DNA of 64,000 nucleotides, taken from positions 806,001 to 870,000 of the forward strand of contig JALLLT010000006.1 in assembly GCA_025266875.1 (NCBI GenBank), written 5' to 3'. Of the stretch, positions 32,841 to 44,720 are shown in pieces (the first letter of the stretch is position 1; every line of letters starts with the position of its first letter). The notes under the pieces are model-generated. The model was not told where the DNA came from, made no database searches, and worked only from the letters and a program-made list of their open reading frames with translations. The translations under genes and the position numbers were made by a program. Source of the DNA: Fennellomyces sp. T-0311 (taxonomy: Eukaryota; Mucoromycota; Mucoromycetes; Mucorales; Lichtheimiaceae).

Positions 32841-33954
32841 CTAAAGGCAGAATTGTGATATCAAGATGCCTGCTGCTACGCCAACATTTAAGCTGTCCAC
32901 AAGACTGTCGTTATTCTCGGCCGCGGGTATGCTAACGAACTGGTTGCAGCACCGCTTCACATTGAATCTTAGTCCAACTCCTTCGTTGCCAAGCACCAAC
33001 ATTGTTGGCTTGTCAACCTTCTTGTGTACGCTATGCTCTGATGCATCCGACACGGCTGCTCCAACAATATGCCAGCCTTCCTCCGATGATGTCTGGCTTT
33101 TTGGATTAGTGTGCATATCCCAACAAGCTCTAGATTATCCAACCTGGAGAAACTTGACAAGATTGCGGGTGGCGTAAACATCCATAAGCTCCATGGCACC
33201 AGCGCTTACTTTAGAGACAGCAGGTGTCAGGGATGCACTGTTTTTGCTACATAGGAGCACACCATCCACGCCAAAATAATATGCTGTTCTGAAGAAATCC
33301 GTTAGAGCACAAGAAATGGATCGATTGATCCACCAAAAACCTTAATATAGACCCGAGATTCTGCAGTACGAGTGTTATTGCAATGCACACACACAATCTT
33401 TCGGGTTTCGCGTACCTGTGGATCCTGCACTTCATCGAGAACAATCCACAAGGGCGGACGGCTCGCTTTTGCTTTGAATGAGACAGGCTTTGGGCTGATG
33501 CCATTGTATTCTCCTTGAACAACCTCGGACAGTGCTGTCAACGGAATTGGCATGCGTGGAGAGCCATCCAATACTACTCCCTAGGTAGAATGCAGAGTTT
33601 ACACGTCGATGAACGAAGCAGCAAGCCTGTTGCCTACTTGATGCGGTTTATTGCCAGTCATGTTGTTGAGTTCGCCTTTATCTACTCGAGAGACAGGTAT
33701 CTTTTGCTGTTGACACGCATCCAAGATATGCGACACGCGCGAGCTTGGGGATGTTTAGAATTTTGCTGCTATTCTATGTATACGGGCAGATCGTACCGAT
33801 CGATTGATTGTTGAATGTACAGTTTGTCCAAGTATTTCCGTTTTCCAGCGCTCAAAGCGGCAGACACACTCGAGAGACCATAAACATGCTCATTGCGAGA
33901 CTGAGATGTAGTGAATGCTCTATGAATGAGGTGAGGGTGAATCGATCGATGCAT
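32841..33954 (-). CDS. MRM1: MRM1, mitochondrial 2'-O-rRNA methyltransferase (SpoU)
   Basis: Six exons: 33797-33954, 33638-33743, 33416-33580, 33341-33360 (20 nt), 33144-33288 and 32841-33092 (846 nt, 281 aa, all in frame). The start MHRSIHPHLIHRAFTTSQSR looks like a matrix presequence. EHVYGLSSVSAAL and ILDACQQQKIPVSRVDKGEL form the N-terminal substrate-binding part. The trefoil-knot motifs follow: LDEVQDPQNLGSILRTA, YYFGVDGVLLC, KVSAGAME, MLVLGNEGVGL and IPAAENNDSLVDSLNVGVAAG. These are the three SpoU motifs, with the catalytic Arg after NLGSIL and the NVGVA loop. The likely substrate is a universally conserved Gm in the peptidyl-transferase loop of the large mitochondrial rRNA, as in yeast Mrm1. 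A 20-nt exon carrying LGSIL is notable. Confidence 0.92.
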
Positions 33955-34019
33955 TATAAAAAGTATAGGTGAAGAGGAAGGAAACAAATAATTCCGGTGA
34001 ACAAAAAACAGGGTATAAT

Positions 34020-35386
34020 CTATCGTCGCATGCTACGGCCCTGCATTTGATACACATTCTCTAGCTCGGTCTCCATGGCCTTGATCTTGGCATGCTGCTC
34101 CTCAAGGTCCTTGTTGAGGCGATCACGCTCGCTTACAAGCTGCGCCTCCCATTGACGGAATCGGTTCTCCTCCTTCTTTACTTGCTCGGTGAAGTTCAAG
34201 CGAAGGTGCTCTTCCTGCTCCTTGAACTTGGGGTTCTCGTACTTCTTGGACCTAAAACATGGTCGTGTTATAAGACAGCTTGAGCAGTAGCGTCATGGAA
34301 ACATACTTTGCTTCGCCAAACTTGCGCGTTTCCATCTGGATTTGGCGATAGTTTTCGTAGTGGATTTCCTCGGTGGTCGAAATCAAATCGTTCATGTGCG
34401 AGCGAATCAGCAACGTGCGAAGTTTCTTAAAGTCGCAGTGTTGCTCATTCTCCACCTCAGCAACGCCCCAGGCGTACTGGCGGCCCTTCACTTTGCGGTT
34501 GTCTGCCGTCACCACGTCTTCCGTTGAGCCGATCACCGAGAACGGAAGGGCACTCATGATGTCTTTGTTCGATGCGGTGATCGACTCGTCGTCGCTTTCG
34601 ATGGGGCACGAGTATACACGGATGTTCTGTGCGTCGATCACCTCGAGAATCTATCGCACAGGTGAGCACTTGGCATACGGAGCATTGAGAATACGTACGT
34701 TTCGCTTGAATTTGGCCAGGTCGTTCGGGGTCAACGTGTCGGCCTTGGCAATAACAGGAATTAAATTGACACGCGAGCCAAGGTGTCGCATGATTTCAAT
34801 ATCCAACGGCTTGAGTCTGCAATGGCTTGACTGTTAGCTTCCCCTCTCCCTTGCTCTGATTCCTTCCAACTCACGTGTGACCGTTGGGGCGGATAAAGTA
34901 GAGACAGGCGTGGACACGAAGATCGATGATGCCAGCACGAGTAGGCTGCTGCTCCTGAGCCATGAAGCTCTCGTGCTGGTCATCCAAAAACTCCACAATG
35001 GGCATCCAGCTATCACGGTTGTTCACATAGTCGCCAAAGCCGGGTGTGTCGATGATCGTAAGCTTGACCTTGAAGTTCTTTTCCTCCAACTCGGCTTTGG
35101 TGATCTCGATTTCTACGGTCTTGTCAACCTGCTTCGCATGCCGCTTGGAAAGCTGCTTTGGATCCTTGATAGTGGTTGTGAAGAGAGTGTTGACAAACGT
35201 CGACTTGCCTACGCCCGACTCGCCTATACGTAATGTGAGTTTTTCTACCCCTGAACGGTCGTTTCTCGTATGACAGTTACCGCAAACCATCAGTGTAAAG
35301 TTGGCTCCGCGCTTCGAAACGATCTTGTGACGCTGGTTGGGAAGGTGGGCAATACCGACTCCATCACTGATTGCAGAAGGCGCCAT
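34020..35386 (-). CDS. Septin GTPase
   Basis: Five exons: 35281-35386, 34875-35223, 34699-34816, 34307-34650 and 34020-34251 (1149 nt, 382 aa). It carries the septin G domain: G1 GESGVGKST, the G3 loop [10 protein letters not shown]4 AKAD after LIPVI, and the septin unique element near [14 protein letters not shown] sequence (here [16 protein letters not shown]). A polybasic stretch lies before G1 ([11 protein letters not shown]). The C-terminus is a coiled coil ([22 protein letters not shown]) ending in RSMRR. Septins form membrane-bound heteromeric filaments at the cortex and at septa. Which of the yeast classes this one represents cannot be settled by eye; the short N-terminus and coiled-coil tail fit the Cdc12/Cdc3 side. 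Confidence 0.93.
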
Positions 35387-35976
35387 CTCGTTTTTTTTAT
35401 GATAGTAGAGAAAAAGAAGAAACAAGGGCGCATAGATAATTTAGGTGGCTGTCTATATTGAGTTGCACCGACTTGTGTTACAGCGCTAACCTTGATTAAG
35501 TGTTACAGCCTCATGCTTCCATGCTGTCCCCCAGAAGCTGATCCGTTTTAAAACATAGAAGTTGGCCATGTGCAAGCTCTGTTATTTAAAGGAAAGTCCA
35601 TCGCTTACTTTGTAACCAATCCCTTAGCTGTGTGAAGCTACTGCTTGCCATGTTGCCCATCGCCCACATCACTTTGGGTCCATGTTGCGCCGTGCCCTTT
35701 TCTGGAACAAAGTGTCAACCAATATTCTGCAATATTCAGTCCGCGTGGATGGGTTAACTAAGTTTCCACAGAGATCAAACACGACGGAAAACCGATGCTT
35801 TGCATGTAATATCCCGTATAAAGTAAAAATAGCCCACGTCGTAAGGTGTTTGTGGTCATCACCTTAGAAACGCAAGCTGTAGGAGCATCGTCCATCGGTT
35901 AAATAATACTCCGTTACCATTTTGGTTCCGTGGCTTGTTGACACCCTGTAACGGCTTCTCTTACAACAAAAAAAAT
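35387..35976. other. Divergent intergenic region, septin / uL15m
   Basis: 590 bp with no supported gene. An open frame at 35682-35867 has no family or splice support. It should hold both promoters. Confidence 0.5.
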
Positions 35977-36682
35977 ATGCTTCGATTCGCCCGGTTCACG
36001 TCTGCACGCACATTTTCAACACAAGCCGTTCAGCCACCAAAACAGCCCATTCATCTTGGTGCACTTGCAGACAATGCCGGTGCTGTGACCCAGGTGCGCT
36101 TCATTTCTTCAACAAATCACAACAACAAAAAGTAACTGAATTCGGAAAAATAGCGTAAACGAGTAGGTCGTGGACCTGGTTCAGGACTTGGAAAAACTGC
36201 AGGACGAGGTCACAAGGGTCAAAAGGCACGGTCAGGAAATGGCAAACCTGTGCCTGGCTTTGAAGGTGGTCAAACCCCATTAATCAAGCGTGTTCCCAAG
36301 CGCGGTTTCTACAACATGTATGCTACATAGGTTCTGCGAGTTTTCACACATATTAACTAACCGAATGTACAGCCACGGAAAGGAATATCATCAATTGAAC
36401 CTCGATCGTCTTCAGCATTGGATCCAGACTGGTCGGATCGACGCGTCCAAACCTATCACCATGAAAGAACTCTTGGATTCCCGCTGTATACATAAGATCC
36501 AGGATGGCGTCAAATTACTCGGCGTCGGCTCAGAATCTTTCTCGTTGCCTATCCAAATCGAAGTCGCGAAAGCATCACAAACGGCCATCGAAGCCATCGA
36601 GAAGGCCGGCGGCAAAGTAACCATCACCAACTTGAACAAATTGGCTCTGCGAGCCCATATCCACCCCGAAAAGTTTATGTAG
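35977..36682 (+). CDS. MRPL10: Mitochondrial ribosomal protein uL15m
   Basis: Three exons: 35977-36093, 36154-36317 and 36373-36682 (591 nt, 196 aa). [17 protein letters not shown] is a clear mitochondrial presequence. The ribosomal L15 signature follows: [45 protein letters not shown]. The C-terminal half has [16 protein letters not shown] and the usual Ala-rich helix plus AGGKVTITN. It is a structural protein of the large mitochondrial subunit; uL15m is Mrpl10 in yeast. Confidence 0.95.
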
Positions 36683-37823
36683 AAATTATAGTCAAGGAAT
36701 AAATAATTTGTTTTGGATACGGATTGGATTGGTGTGCTATGAGGATGGAAGGAACCGCGCCTGACAGGACATCTCGATAGAGTCATGTGTGTTGCTTGCT
36801 CAGTATTGATAGCTGCTCATGGAGCTGTTGAGTGACATCAGAGGCATATATCGATGGCACGGACTGTTACTATGGTAGAATCGTGGTAAATCGCCATGTA
36901 CAAGGATTTGGCAATACAGCTTTGAATGACTTGGTAGATGAAGCGGGTAAGCTGTGAATGCAGCGAAGCGAGAAACGCTTTGCTTGGATATATCTTTTTC
37001 AAAAGTATGGCAAGATATAGTAACTGTAATGTATGATACTTCCTATAAGTTTTCTTCAATGAACTTTTAGTGCGATTTAACACGCGGCACTTCGGCCACG
37101 ACTATGCTTTTTCACAGCCGGAAGAGCTGGTCGATCTCTCAAGAGACCAGCTATGCTCTCAAGAAAGGGGTGCGATATGATGTTGCTTGAGTAAGGAAAA
37201 CTTTCATTATGGGCGATGTAGCAAGGGTTGAATGACCAGATATGTAGTGTCAAAGCACAACATTCGGGATTCTCACTCAACAGTCCTGTAAGCCTATCGC
37301 AAGTGATTAGAGTGGTAAAGGGCCGCTTTCAGGAGGCATCGTGTTCAAAGTATCGATATGATAACGTGCTCAAGTCCAAACGCTCGCTCCAAAAGATCAA
37401 CCAGCTATCGTCCTTCACATGCAAATTCAGATCCACGAAATTATGTACAAACTGAAGTAGATACTGACATAATCTATATTTATTACGCATTTGCTGATAA
37501 AGTGGTTATGTGGGTATGCTGGCATATGGTATTACTAAGATATCAGCTTGCTGTATGTGTACGATAGAAGTATAGTGTAAAAAATGCATTGAACTCATAC
37601 ATGGTGATTAACCTGATTCTTTTATCAATAAATTCGTTTATTGCTATGCTTAATACGTATGTGAACTACAAAGGTACGTATTAAGTACAGGACTGGGCTC
37701 ACATGTTTACAAGACCAAGTAAATAGTATATTAGCTTTCTAACAAAGGGTACTTGTAATAATTGAACATACAAGATTCGTTCATACGGATACGCGCGTTT
37801 TATTTCTGTAGACATCGAATTTG
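36683..37823. other. Intergenic
   Basis: 1.1 kb between the convergent uL15m and sulfotransferase B genes. Only short open frames without support on either strand. Confidence 0.5.
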
Positions 37824-38632
37824 CTATGAAGCAGTAATTGAAGCGGGGTCTCTCTTGGCCATAGCTTCTTGGATCTCCAAAAAGTCCTTATTGAAGGCTT
37901 TTCTCGTGTTCACGTGGGGATATGGCTCCTCAGGAATGGGCTTACCAAGGAAAGGACAGATCTTCTCCCAACTGATACCATCACGCAAATCCAGAACGAG
38001 CAACCGGTCAGCTGGTACCACTTTCATCACCCACTCGTTGTGCGCATTGTAGCGTGCCTTCATTGTTTCTGGATCATCCTTGAATTTCTGGAAATCGTGG
38101 AACGAACCATCCAAAAAGGTGGTTTGGATCATTTCCCGGATTTTTATATCAGCCTCGTCAGTACTCGCCGGTAGCGTCTCAGCGTTGTGCTTGTATACAG
38201 TGTTAAGTACTGATTCATACCAACTGTCTGCATCACGCTTCGTAAGGATCACTTTGAGATCGGGGTAGTACTCTATCAGTTTGTCCGTAAATGTAAACGT
38301 CGGGCTACGTAAGATAGATTCGTTGGCACAATAGTCGCAGAAGCAAGCAAAATGATCATACCAGTCCACAGCGGCATCAAATCCTTCATACACCAAGTTC
38401 CAATCAGGAGTTTTCTCAGGGTGATTGAAGGCTTCAGTGAAAAGTTCCGGGCGAGATTTTCCCGCAAGCATCTCACGCATATGAAGAGTGTTATATCTTA
38501 ATAGTTCTTGTCAATATCTTCAATGTAGTATGTGCTATCATGGATAATTTACCCTAACATATTGAGAGCTGCTCGTAAACTATCAGTTCCTGAGCGGCTT
38601 ACGCCAGCTCCAATAACTTTAAGTGGTGCCAT
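37824..38632 (-). CDS. Sulfotransferase-family protein, copy B
   Basis: Exons 38553-38632, 38362-38496 and 37824-38304 (696 nt, 231 aa). The first two exons have exactly the same lengths (80 and 135 nt) and phases as in copy A at 4334-5128, so the two are true paralogues that kept their introns. The phosphosulfate loop is the standard form here (VSRSGTDSLR), and the first intron begins with GT. The second motif reads KVILTKRDADSWYES, with Ala where copy A has Pro. The second intron (38305-38361) is 57 nt, a multiple of three without stop; splicing gives AVDCPTFTFTDKL. The C-terminus is longer than in copy A, by a polar tail. The substrate is unknown. Confidence 0.87.
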
Positions 38633-41541
38633 GATGATAAACAAAAAAAAATGTGGAGAGGAACCAGCGTTTAAGTACGTTTCGATTAAATCCCAGTGAT
38701 GAACCAATTACGCCATGTGGCGCAAGCGTACGAACTTATGGAGCGAAAAGGTTGTACTCCGATACTAAACTTCCCCGGTTGGATAAGTCTACACTCCGGG
38801 GTTCGTTATAGATAGTATAGGGGAAATATGAGCATATGTACGATGGTATTTGCACTTTAAGGGTGATAAATGAATCAGAAACTAAGAAGACTCTCCGTTC
38901 CCTTGCATTTACAGTCTTACGTGTGTACTTTTCTGATATAAACAGCTAGCCACTATTTATCAAGACCGGATCACTAGACAGGGATTGTGTAATCATCCTT
39001 TCTTTATATGTCACGAGAAACAGTTCATTAATATACTTGTCATACACCGCAATCCTGATCATTTTCTGGAAGCCACGTAAAGGCGAATAATGTGCCTGGG
39101 AGCGGAGGTATGGCAATCAGCAGCTCTATTGCTTTCTCAAGCAAAGATAATACTACGTATCTTCTCGTTCTTGCTCTCAGTTGAATGATATATAAACTGG
39201 CTAGTACTTTGCTTGGTTTGTCAGTCGAGGTAATGTGAGGGAACTGAGCAGAAAAAGTGGTATGAGAGGACTCGTCTTTAAAGATTAGTAACTAGAAAAC
39301 CTGGGGGACAAATATATGATAACGCCGAGCCTCCTTGCGCATTCTGTCGGTGTATACTTTTACTGCTCCGTCCTCCTGCGCCCCTTTTACTTTCATTTGT
39401 AAGTTGCATTAAAAGACATTCTCTGTGTGAATTATCCAGGGCGCATTTACTTTTTTGTATTATGCTATTTCAAGAGTTGTACAGAGTGTAAATCATCATT
39501 ATTTTGAGAGAGCTGTCTACAGTTGCAGTCGATTAATGTGTCCCAGCTGTAAAATTAATCGATTTGTCGAGGATGGAAAAACATACGTCCATTCTATTTT
39601 CGATACTAGTACCTTAACGAAGCTTATAGATCCTTGTGAAACCCGGTGATTTGAACCAAAAATATACTCATTTTTCGTAACATACGTAATACTATACCAA
39701 GTGAAAAACAAATGTTGTTTATGATCCAATTAATATATCGCTATGGATAAATAAGATGGTTGTTGCGTATATATGTGATCTGTAACCTCTGCTCTACTGT
39801 ATTTGATTTTATCTATTGTGTACGTACATCTAGGAGGACTCTAGTTCTGAATTTGCAAAAATATAGCACACCAGTGCTATGATTCTGTCTAATTAGAGAT
39901 GGTGAGCTACGTGACATTTCTCAAAAAAGGCGAATCGCTATGGTCTTACTAGGTTAGGAAAAATTTTGCTACCTTGGATTAATGAAATACCCAACACTTT
40001 TGCGTTGCAGTATCGCCGTATCTCGGATAAAAAATATACTCATTGATCGGCGTATGTGTCGTATACGTACGTCAGGAGAAAGAGCAAATACAAATCCATT
40101 ACTAACACACTACATCCTGCTTTTATGATGGAATTGGGCTACATACAAGCAGAAACTCCTTGGAAGTACTTACAGGAGCTTAATACAAAATCCTCAAGAT
40201 GTATCTTATCATTGAAGCCATATTCACGATTATTTTAAGTAATTTATATCATGTTGCAAAGTAAATCATCTCTATCTCTAGGCCGCGTGAATGGAAGTAA
40301 AATATAAGGATAATTGAAGGTGTGCTTCTCTAACAACAATATAGATCAAGCACCAACGTTGAGTTTCTGAAGCACTGTGGGTCGACCAGATGTTAATATC
40401 CATTCCAAGTCACGAAGAATAACCAGAGATCCACACAAACATATCAACACGCCAGTCAGCTGACAAGTTAAAAAAGAAATACGTAGCAGTTTACTTTGAT
40501 ATACATGCTGTAAGCTCTTGGTTCGTCCGTTATTTTTTCGGACTTGACCTTGGGTAGCATATTCGTAAGTATTTACGTTTAAGTGCATTAGACTCTGTAC
40601 TGTAGCATTCCATGAATATCCGGAACGCAGTCCGACAGGTCATGCACCTTATCTTCCCCAGCCGTTATCTCGGGCACCGTTCTTGCCAACGTATGTCCGA
40701 ACCGTTTGTGTGGAAATCCTTCACCATGAGTCGGGTAATATCACATATATATATATATATATCATGTACAGTAGGGATCATATCTTTAGGAATGAGTATC
40801 CTCATAGTGTGTTTTGCTTTGTGTTCGCTAAGCTATAGCATATTGTATAAGTTCGTGTGCACAGATCACATCAACTTATATTTATTTCGCTTTATGTAGG
40901 TATGGATGATTCTAGCAAGGCCCTCGCTAAACAGATGCACCGGCTATTGGGGGAGTTAGTAATGAAGAAGGTCGAGGTCGGATTGTTAAAGTGAACCTTT
41001 TTCTTGGTAGCATACACTGTGTTGATAGCAGACGAAACAATTGAAACCACAGCATATCATTGCAGCAATTCATTGGCTGTCGTGGTGAGTTGATGGACAT
41101 ACTGATCATAATGTGTATCTGAAGCTAATCATGTTAACTGCTGATAATAATGTGATGGAATAGGTGCTGATTGTTGTTGTGAACTTGTCATATATGAACT
41201 TCCAAAAAAAATACCATTCCAGGCTAACTGCCCGTGAACCTGTTTAAAGCGTCACGTAGCATCGCGGTTGAAAGGTAGTCGGCGCCTGCGACCAAATATT
41301 CCTCCTTTTAATATGCGTCATATTCCGTAACACAGCTTTAAACAGAAGTTACGTCGAGCAAACAAGAAAGCCGATTCAATGATATTGCTGCTGCAAACAT
41401 CACTGCGGATATCGACAATTTTCAACGGTCTTCATGACTCATCGGGCGTATATCATGCGAAGGTGGACCTAGAGGGTAGTAAGCTGATATTATAAAGAGC
41501 AAGTTGCTTGAGCCGATGCTTACTACAGGTACAAAAAGAAG
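38633..41541. other. Gene-poor AT-rich region
   Basis: About 2.9 kb with no supported gene; the longest open frames are below 100 codons and lack splice partners. Confidence 0.5.
40744..40762 (+). repeat. (AT)n microsatellite
   Basis: A run of about nine AT units. A second AT run of similar size lies at about 45694-45711. Confidence 0.8.
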
Positions 41542-41829
41542 CACGCAGAGATGGCGAGTGACCAAGGCGCGTTAGATAGGGCCTGCACCCCCGCTAACCA
41601 AGGTATGCATCCATTCCACTCGGGAACCGCCTACCAGCTGGAACTGCTTCCAAGCCAAATGGGCCGTTCCCTGTAAAGGAAGACACCGTTAAAAAAACAC
41701 GCAGAGATGGCGAGTGACCAAGGCGCGTTAGATAGGGCCTGCATCCCCGCTAACCAAGGTATGCATCCATTCCACTTGGGAACCACCTACCAGCTGGAAC
41801 TGCTTCCAAGCCAAATGGGTCGTTCCCTG
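41542..41829 (+). repeat. Tandem duplication of a 132-bp unit
   Basis: Unit 1 (41542-41673) and unit 2 (41698-41829) have a period of 156 bp, with a 24-bp spacer between them. By eye the units differ at four positions only, and at each of them unit 1 has C (or G) where unit 2 has T (or A). Each unit carries an ATG frame starting MASDQGALDRAC: 41 aa in unit 1 (41551-41676) and 52 aa in unit 2 (41707-41865), where the stop is lost and the frame runs on. Whether these are expressed is unknown. No family was recognised. Confidence 0.85.
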
Positions 41830-42734
41830 CAAGAAAACGTAGATCACATCTGCTCAAGCAATTAAACGACATACATCATTATACTTACTTGGATGTATGG
41901 AGAGATGTTGGCGAGAGTGTCCATCCTGATTGGTGCTTTTGAGTAATGTTCGTTTGGTAAACTGGCAATAGACAAGCAGGCATTATTGGCGTGACATGGA
42001 TTACTGGCGCAGTCGTAGATTTCACTTAATGCATCTGAGTTTAAGCGCACAGAGCAGTATTTCAGTGGTGAATATGCTTATTCTGTACTGCTCTTTATAG
42101 CTGATGAATTCATTGTGTGAAAAAGTGCTCATTACAGGTTTAACGCCTTGAAATGAACGACATTGACAAGTTTTCATGAGCATCGGTAAACAAGATCTCA
42201 AGAGTTTGTCCAAATCTATGCAATTCAGGTGGCTCCGTGACCCGCACTTGATATTACATATGCAAGCATAATGAGCCGGCCCACTGTTGAATGACCCGAA
42301 GCACAGCGAAGGAAATCATTCAGTCGAGCGTAACGAGACAGGTGACGTGCACATAAGCATAATGATATACACAATAGCATTCCAATAGAGTTTAGGGTGT
42401 AGTTAGTGACAATGCCGTGTTGCTAGAATGCGGCCTTTCAAACTGAATTATCAAACACTGGCTCCCAAACAAATTATCAAACATTGCCTCTCAAAACACA
42501 CCGGAGTGGAGCGAACTGAAGTGCAGCCCAAAGGGTGCAGTGACACGGAGCGCAGCGTTGAGGCTCACAAACCCTGAGGCGAAACGAACGCTGCACTTGG
42601 AGAAATTGTGACCTTCATGACTAGCCGGTAATATACACTGCGAACTAACCATGTGCTTTCCGGTCTTTAAATTATATTTACTCCATAGCACTTTGCCCTA
42701 CTGCGGCTGTAGAATAGGTTTCTCTCATCGCCAT
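41830..42734. other. Intergenic
   Basis: 0.9 kb between the duplication and the next gene. Nothing else supported. Confidence 0.4.
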
Positions 42735-44720
42735 GGAGATCGATCAAGGCAACTAGACAACGTACATGACTTTGGATTCGTGTACTAACTGCTTTCTGAC
42801 AATAGCTATTCAAGCATATATTAATGACACTGTTGCCAAACAAAAACCTCCCTCCGTTGCCGATTTTGTCACGTTGAATTCACAATTCATCATTGCCAAT
42901 CACATGCACGGTGAACCACTTGAGAGTACCTGGGGTGCGCATGTGTCACGCGTTGCTAAAGCAATGAATATCAATCTCGTTAGTTATTATGTGCATATTC
43001 ATGAACGAGCATATACTGATGTAATGCATTAGGTGACGTCCCGAAAGAAAGTTGATTGGGCGAACCTCGCCTTGAAAATTATAAACCGCGCTCCTCCAGG
43101 TATTTATTAAGCCATTGATTTTACCTCCAAGTAGCATTCTGACAGCTTCGGGTGAAGCTTCCTCGTCTAATAGCGAGTCTTCAAGTGCAACGAAAACCAC
43201 GGGATCGAAGCGTTCAAGATCAACATCGGTACGCCTGTAGAAAATGGCTTCAATGTTTGATATAATAACAAGCTCTACACTAGGGATCTAAGGCAGATTC
43301 CTGCTTACTCACAGAAGCACAAACCGCACAGTTCAAAGCGAGTTATTATGATATGACTGACGACGTGAAGTGGAAGTTAAGCGACGGAACTTATGTCGAA
43401 GATATGATGTTCAAGTTCGGCGACGATTCTGATTACGAGCAGTAAGTTCCAAAAAGCATAAGTCGCGACAGCAAAACTAAAATAGCCCATTACCAATACA
43501 TAGTCCTGTGCACTCATTTATACTTGATGTTGATGATCCTATCTGGACGGAGAATGGGAGGTTTACGAAGGAGCAAATGAACGAGATCCGGGAGGCCGGA
43601 AACCCTACGTTGCCCATTCTCTCAGATAACGTGATGGAAATCATCAACGCTTGTGCAGCAGCCGTCAGGGAAGCAATTGAAAAGAACGAGCCATCAACTG
43701 TCCGGAAAGCTGTGATCGATGGCGTGCATCAAGCAATTACGAGTAATGGGTTTTATGATCCTTATACACAGTACGACGAAGATTGGCTGCAGTCCAGCTT
43801 GCTACGTATACTATCGCTGTATAGATACAATACTTTATCGAACATCACCTCTTGTGGAGGATCTGAAATGGACTTCGTGATCAGAATCTGGTCCTTACTC
43901 GATCGGTGTTTTGATAACCTCATGGTGGAAACTCGACGGTATATACTAACTATACATATAACTATACTGTGTGTATATTAACAGCCGCGATAGAGGACAT
44001 ACCTGTATCGCAACCTCTGTCCGCGAAAATAGCGATCGTGCAGCCACTGGTCAGTCCAGCGTCGAGCAAAAGCAACAGTCGGTACGACCTGATTTGATTC
44101 TGTTCCGTAACGGTGTCGAGTTTGGCACTGCTGAATGCGGCAAAGCGGACGACGATGGCGTTTGGAAGAAAGAGATTGTGGAGTGGCAACTCCATAATCC
44201 AAAAGTAATGAAAGACATGTTCCTTCGTGCGGTTTCGAGAGTCGATAATGATTTAGCAATTGTGCGGAAATTGCGTATTATAGGGTTAAATCAAAATCGT
44301 AAGTAAGAGTAATATGTGCAAGGAGGAGAAACTTATATTAATCCAATCAGATATCCGTATGAGACCAGTTGTTCTTGACTGCCCTAAGGGGTACGTCTCC
44401 CGATTACGAGGCACTAAGCCTTTCGAAATATCGTCTTCTCCGTCGTCGATTCCTTCTGGGGTTTTGCCTATTTTGATGGTCACCTTACAAATGAAGGTAA
44501 ATTTGCCACTGCATCATGACAACTTAGTACTGAACACTTCATATATTATCATGTACAGGAAATCCTTCGCCAAAGCATGGCATTGATAGGAAATTATCAT
44601 TCCGGTGTCGGTACCACCCAGCTCCAACATCAGCCTGATTTCCAGTGCAATGCCGACAAAAGCAAATCAATAACCTTACCTGCAGTGATTTGTACTAAGG
44701 ATAAGCGACAAAAAATATAA
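42735..44720 (+). CDS. Unknown protein with PD-(D/E)XK-like motif
   Basis: Nine exons: 42735-42750, 42806-42978, 43033-43099, 43146-43228, 43332-43441, 43504-43938, 43985-44298, 44351-44496 and 44559-44720. They close in frame to 1506 nt, 501 aa. The first exon has only 16 nt (MEIDQ) and its intron begins with GC (42751-42805, with a TACTAAC branch site). A Ser/Lys-rich linker (SSSNSESSSATKTTGSKRSRS) separates a short N-terminal part from the main domain. The main domain has a helical block (NACAAAVREAIEKNEP, LLRILSLYRYNTLS), then RPDLILFRNGVEFGTAECGK followed by KKEIVEWQL. The spacing of P-D, E and E-x-G-K resembles the core of PD-(D/E)XK nuclease-fold proteins; this is inference from a motif. 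There is no signal peptide or membrane helix. Confidence 0.75.
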
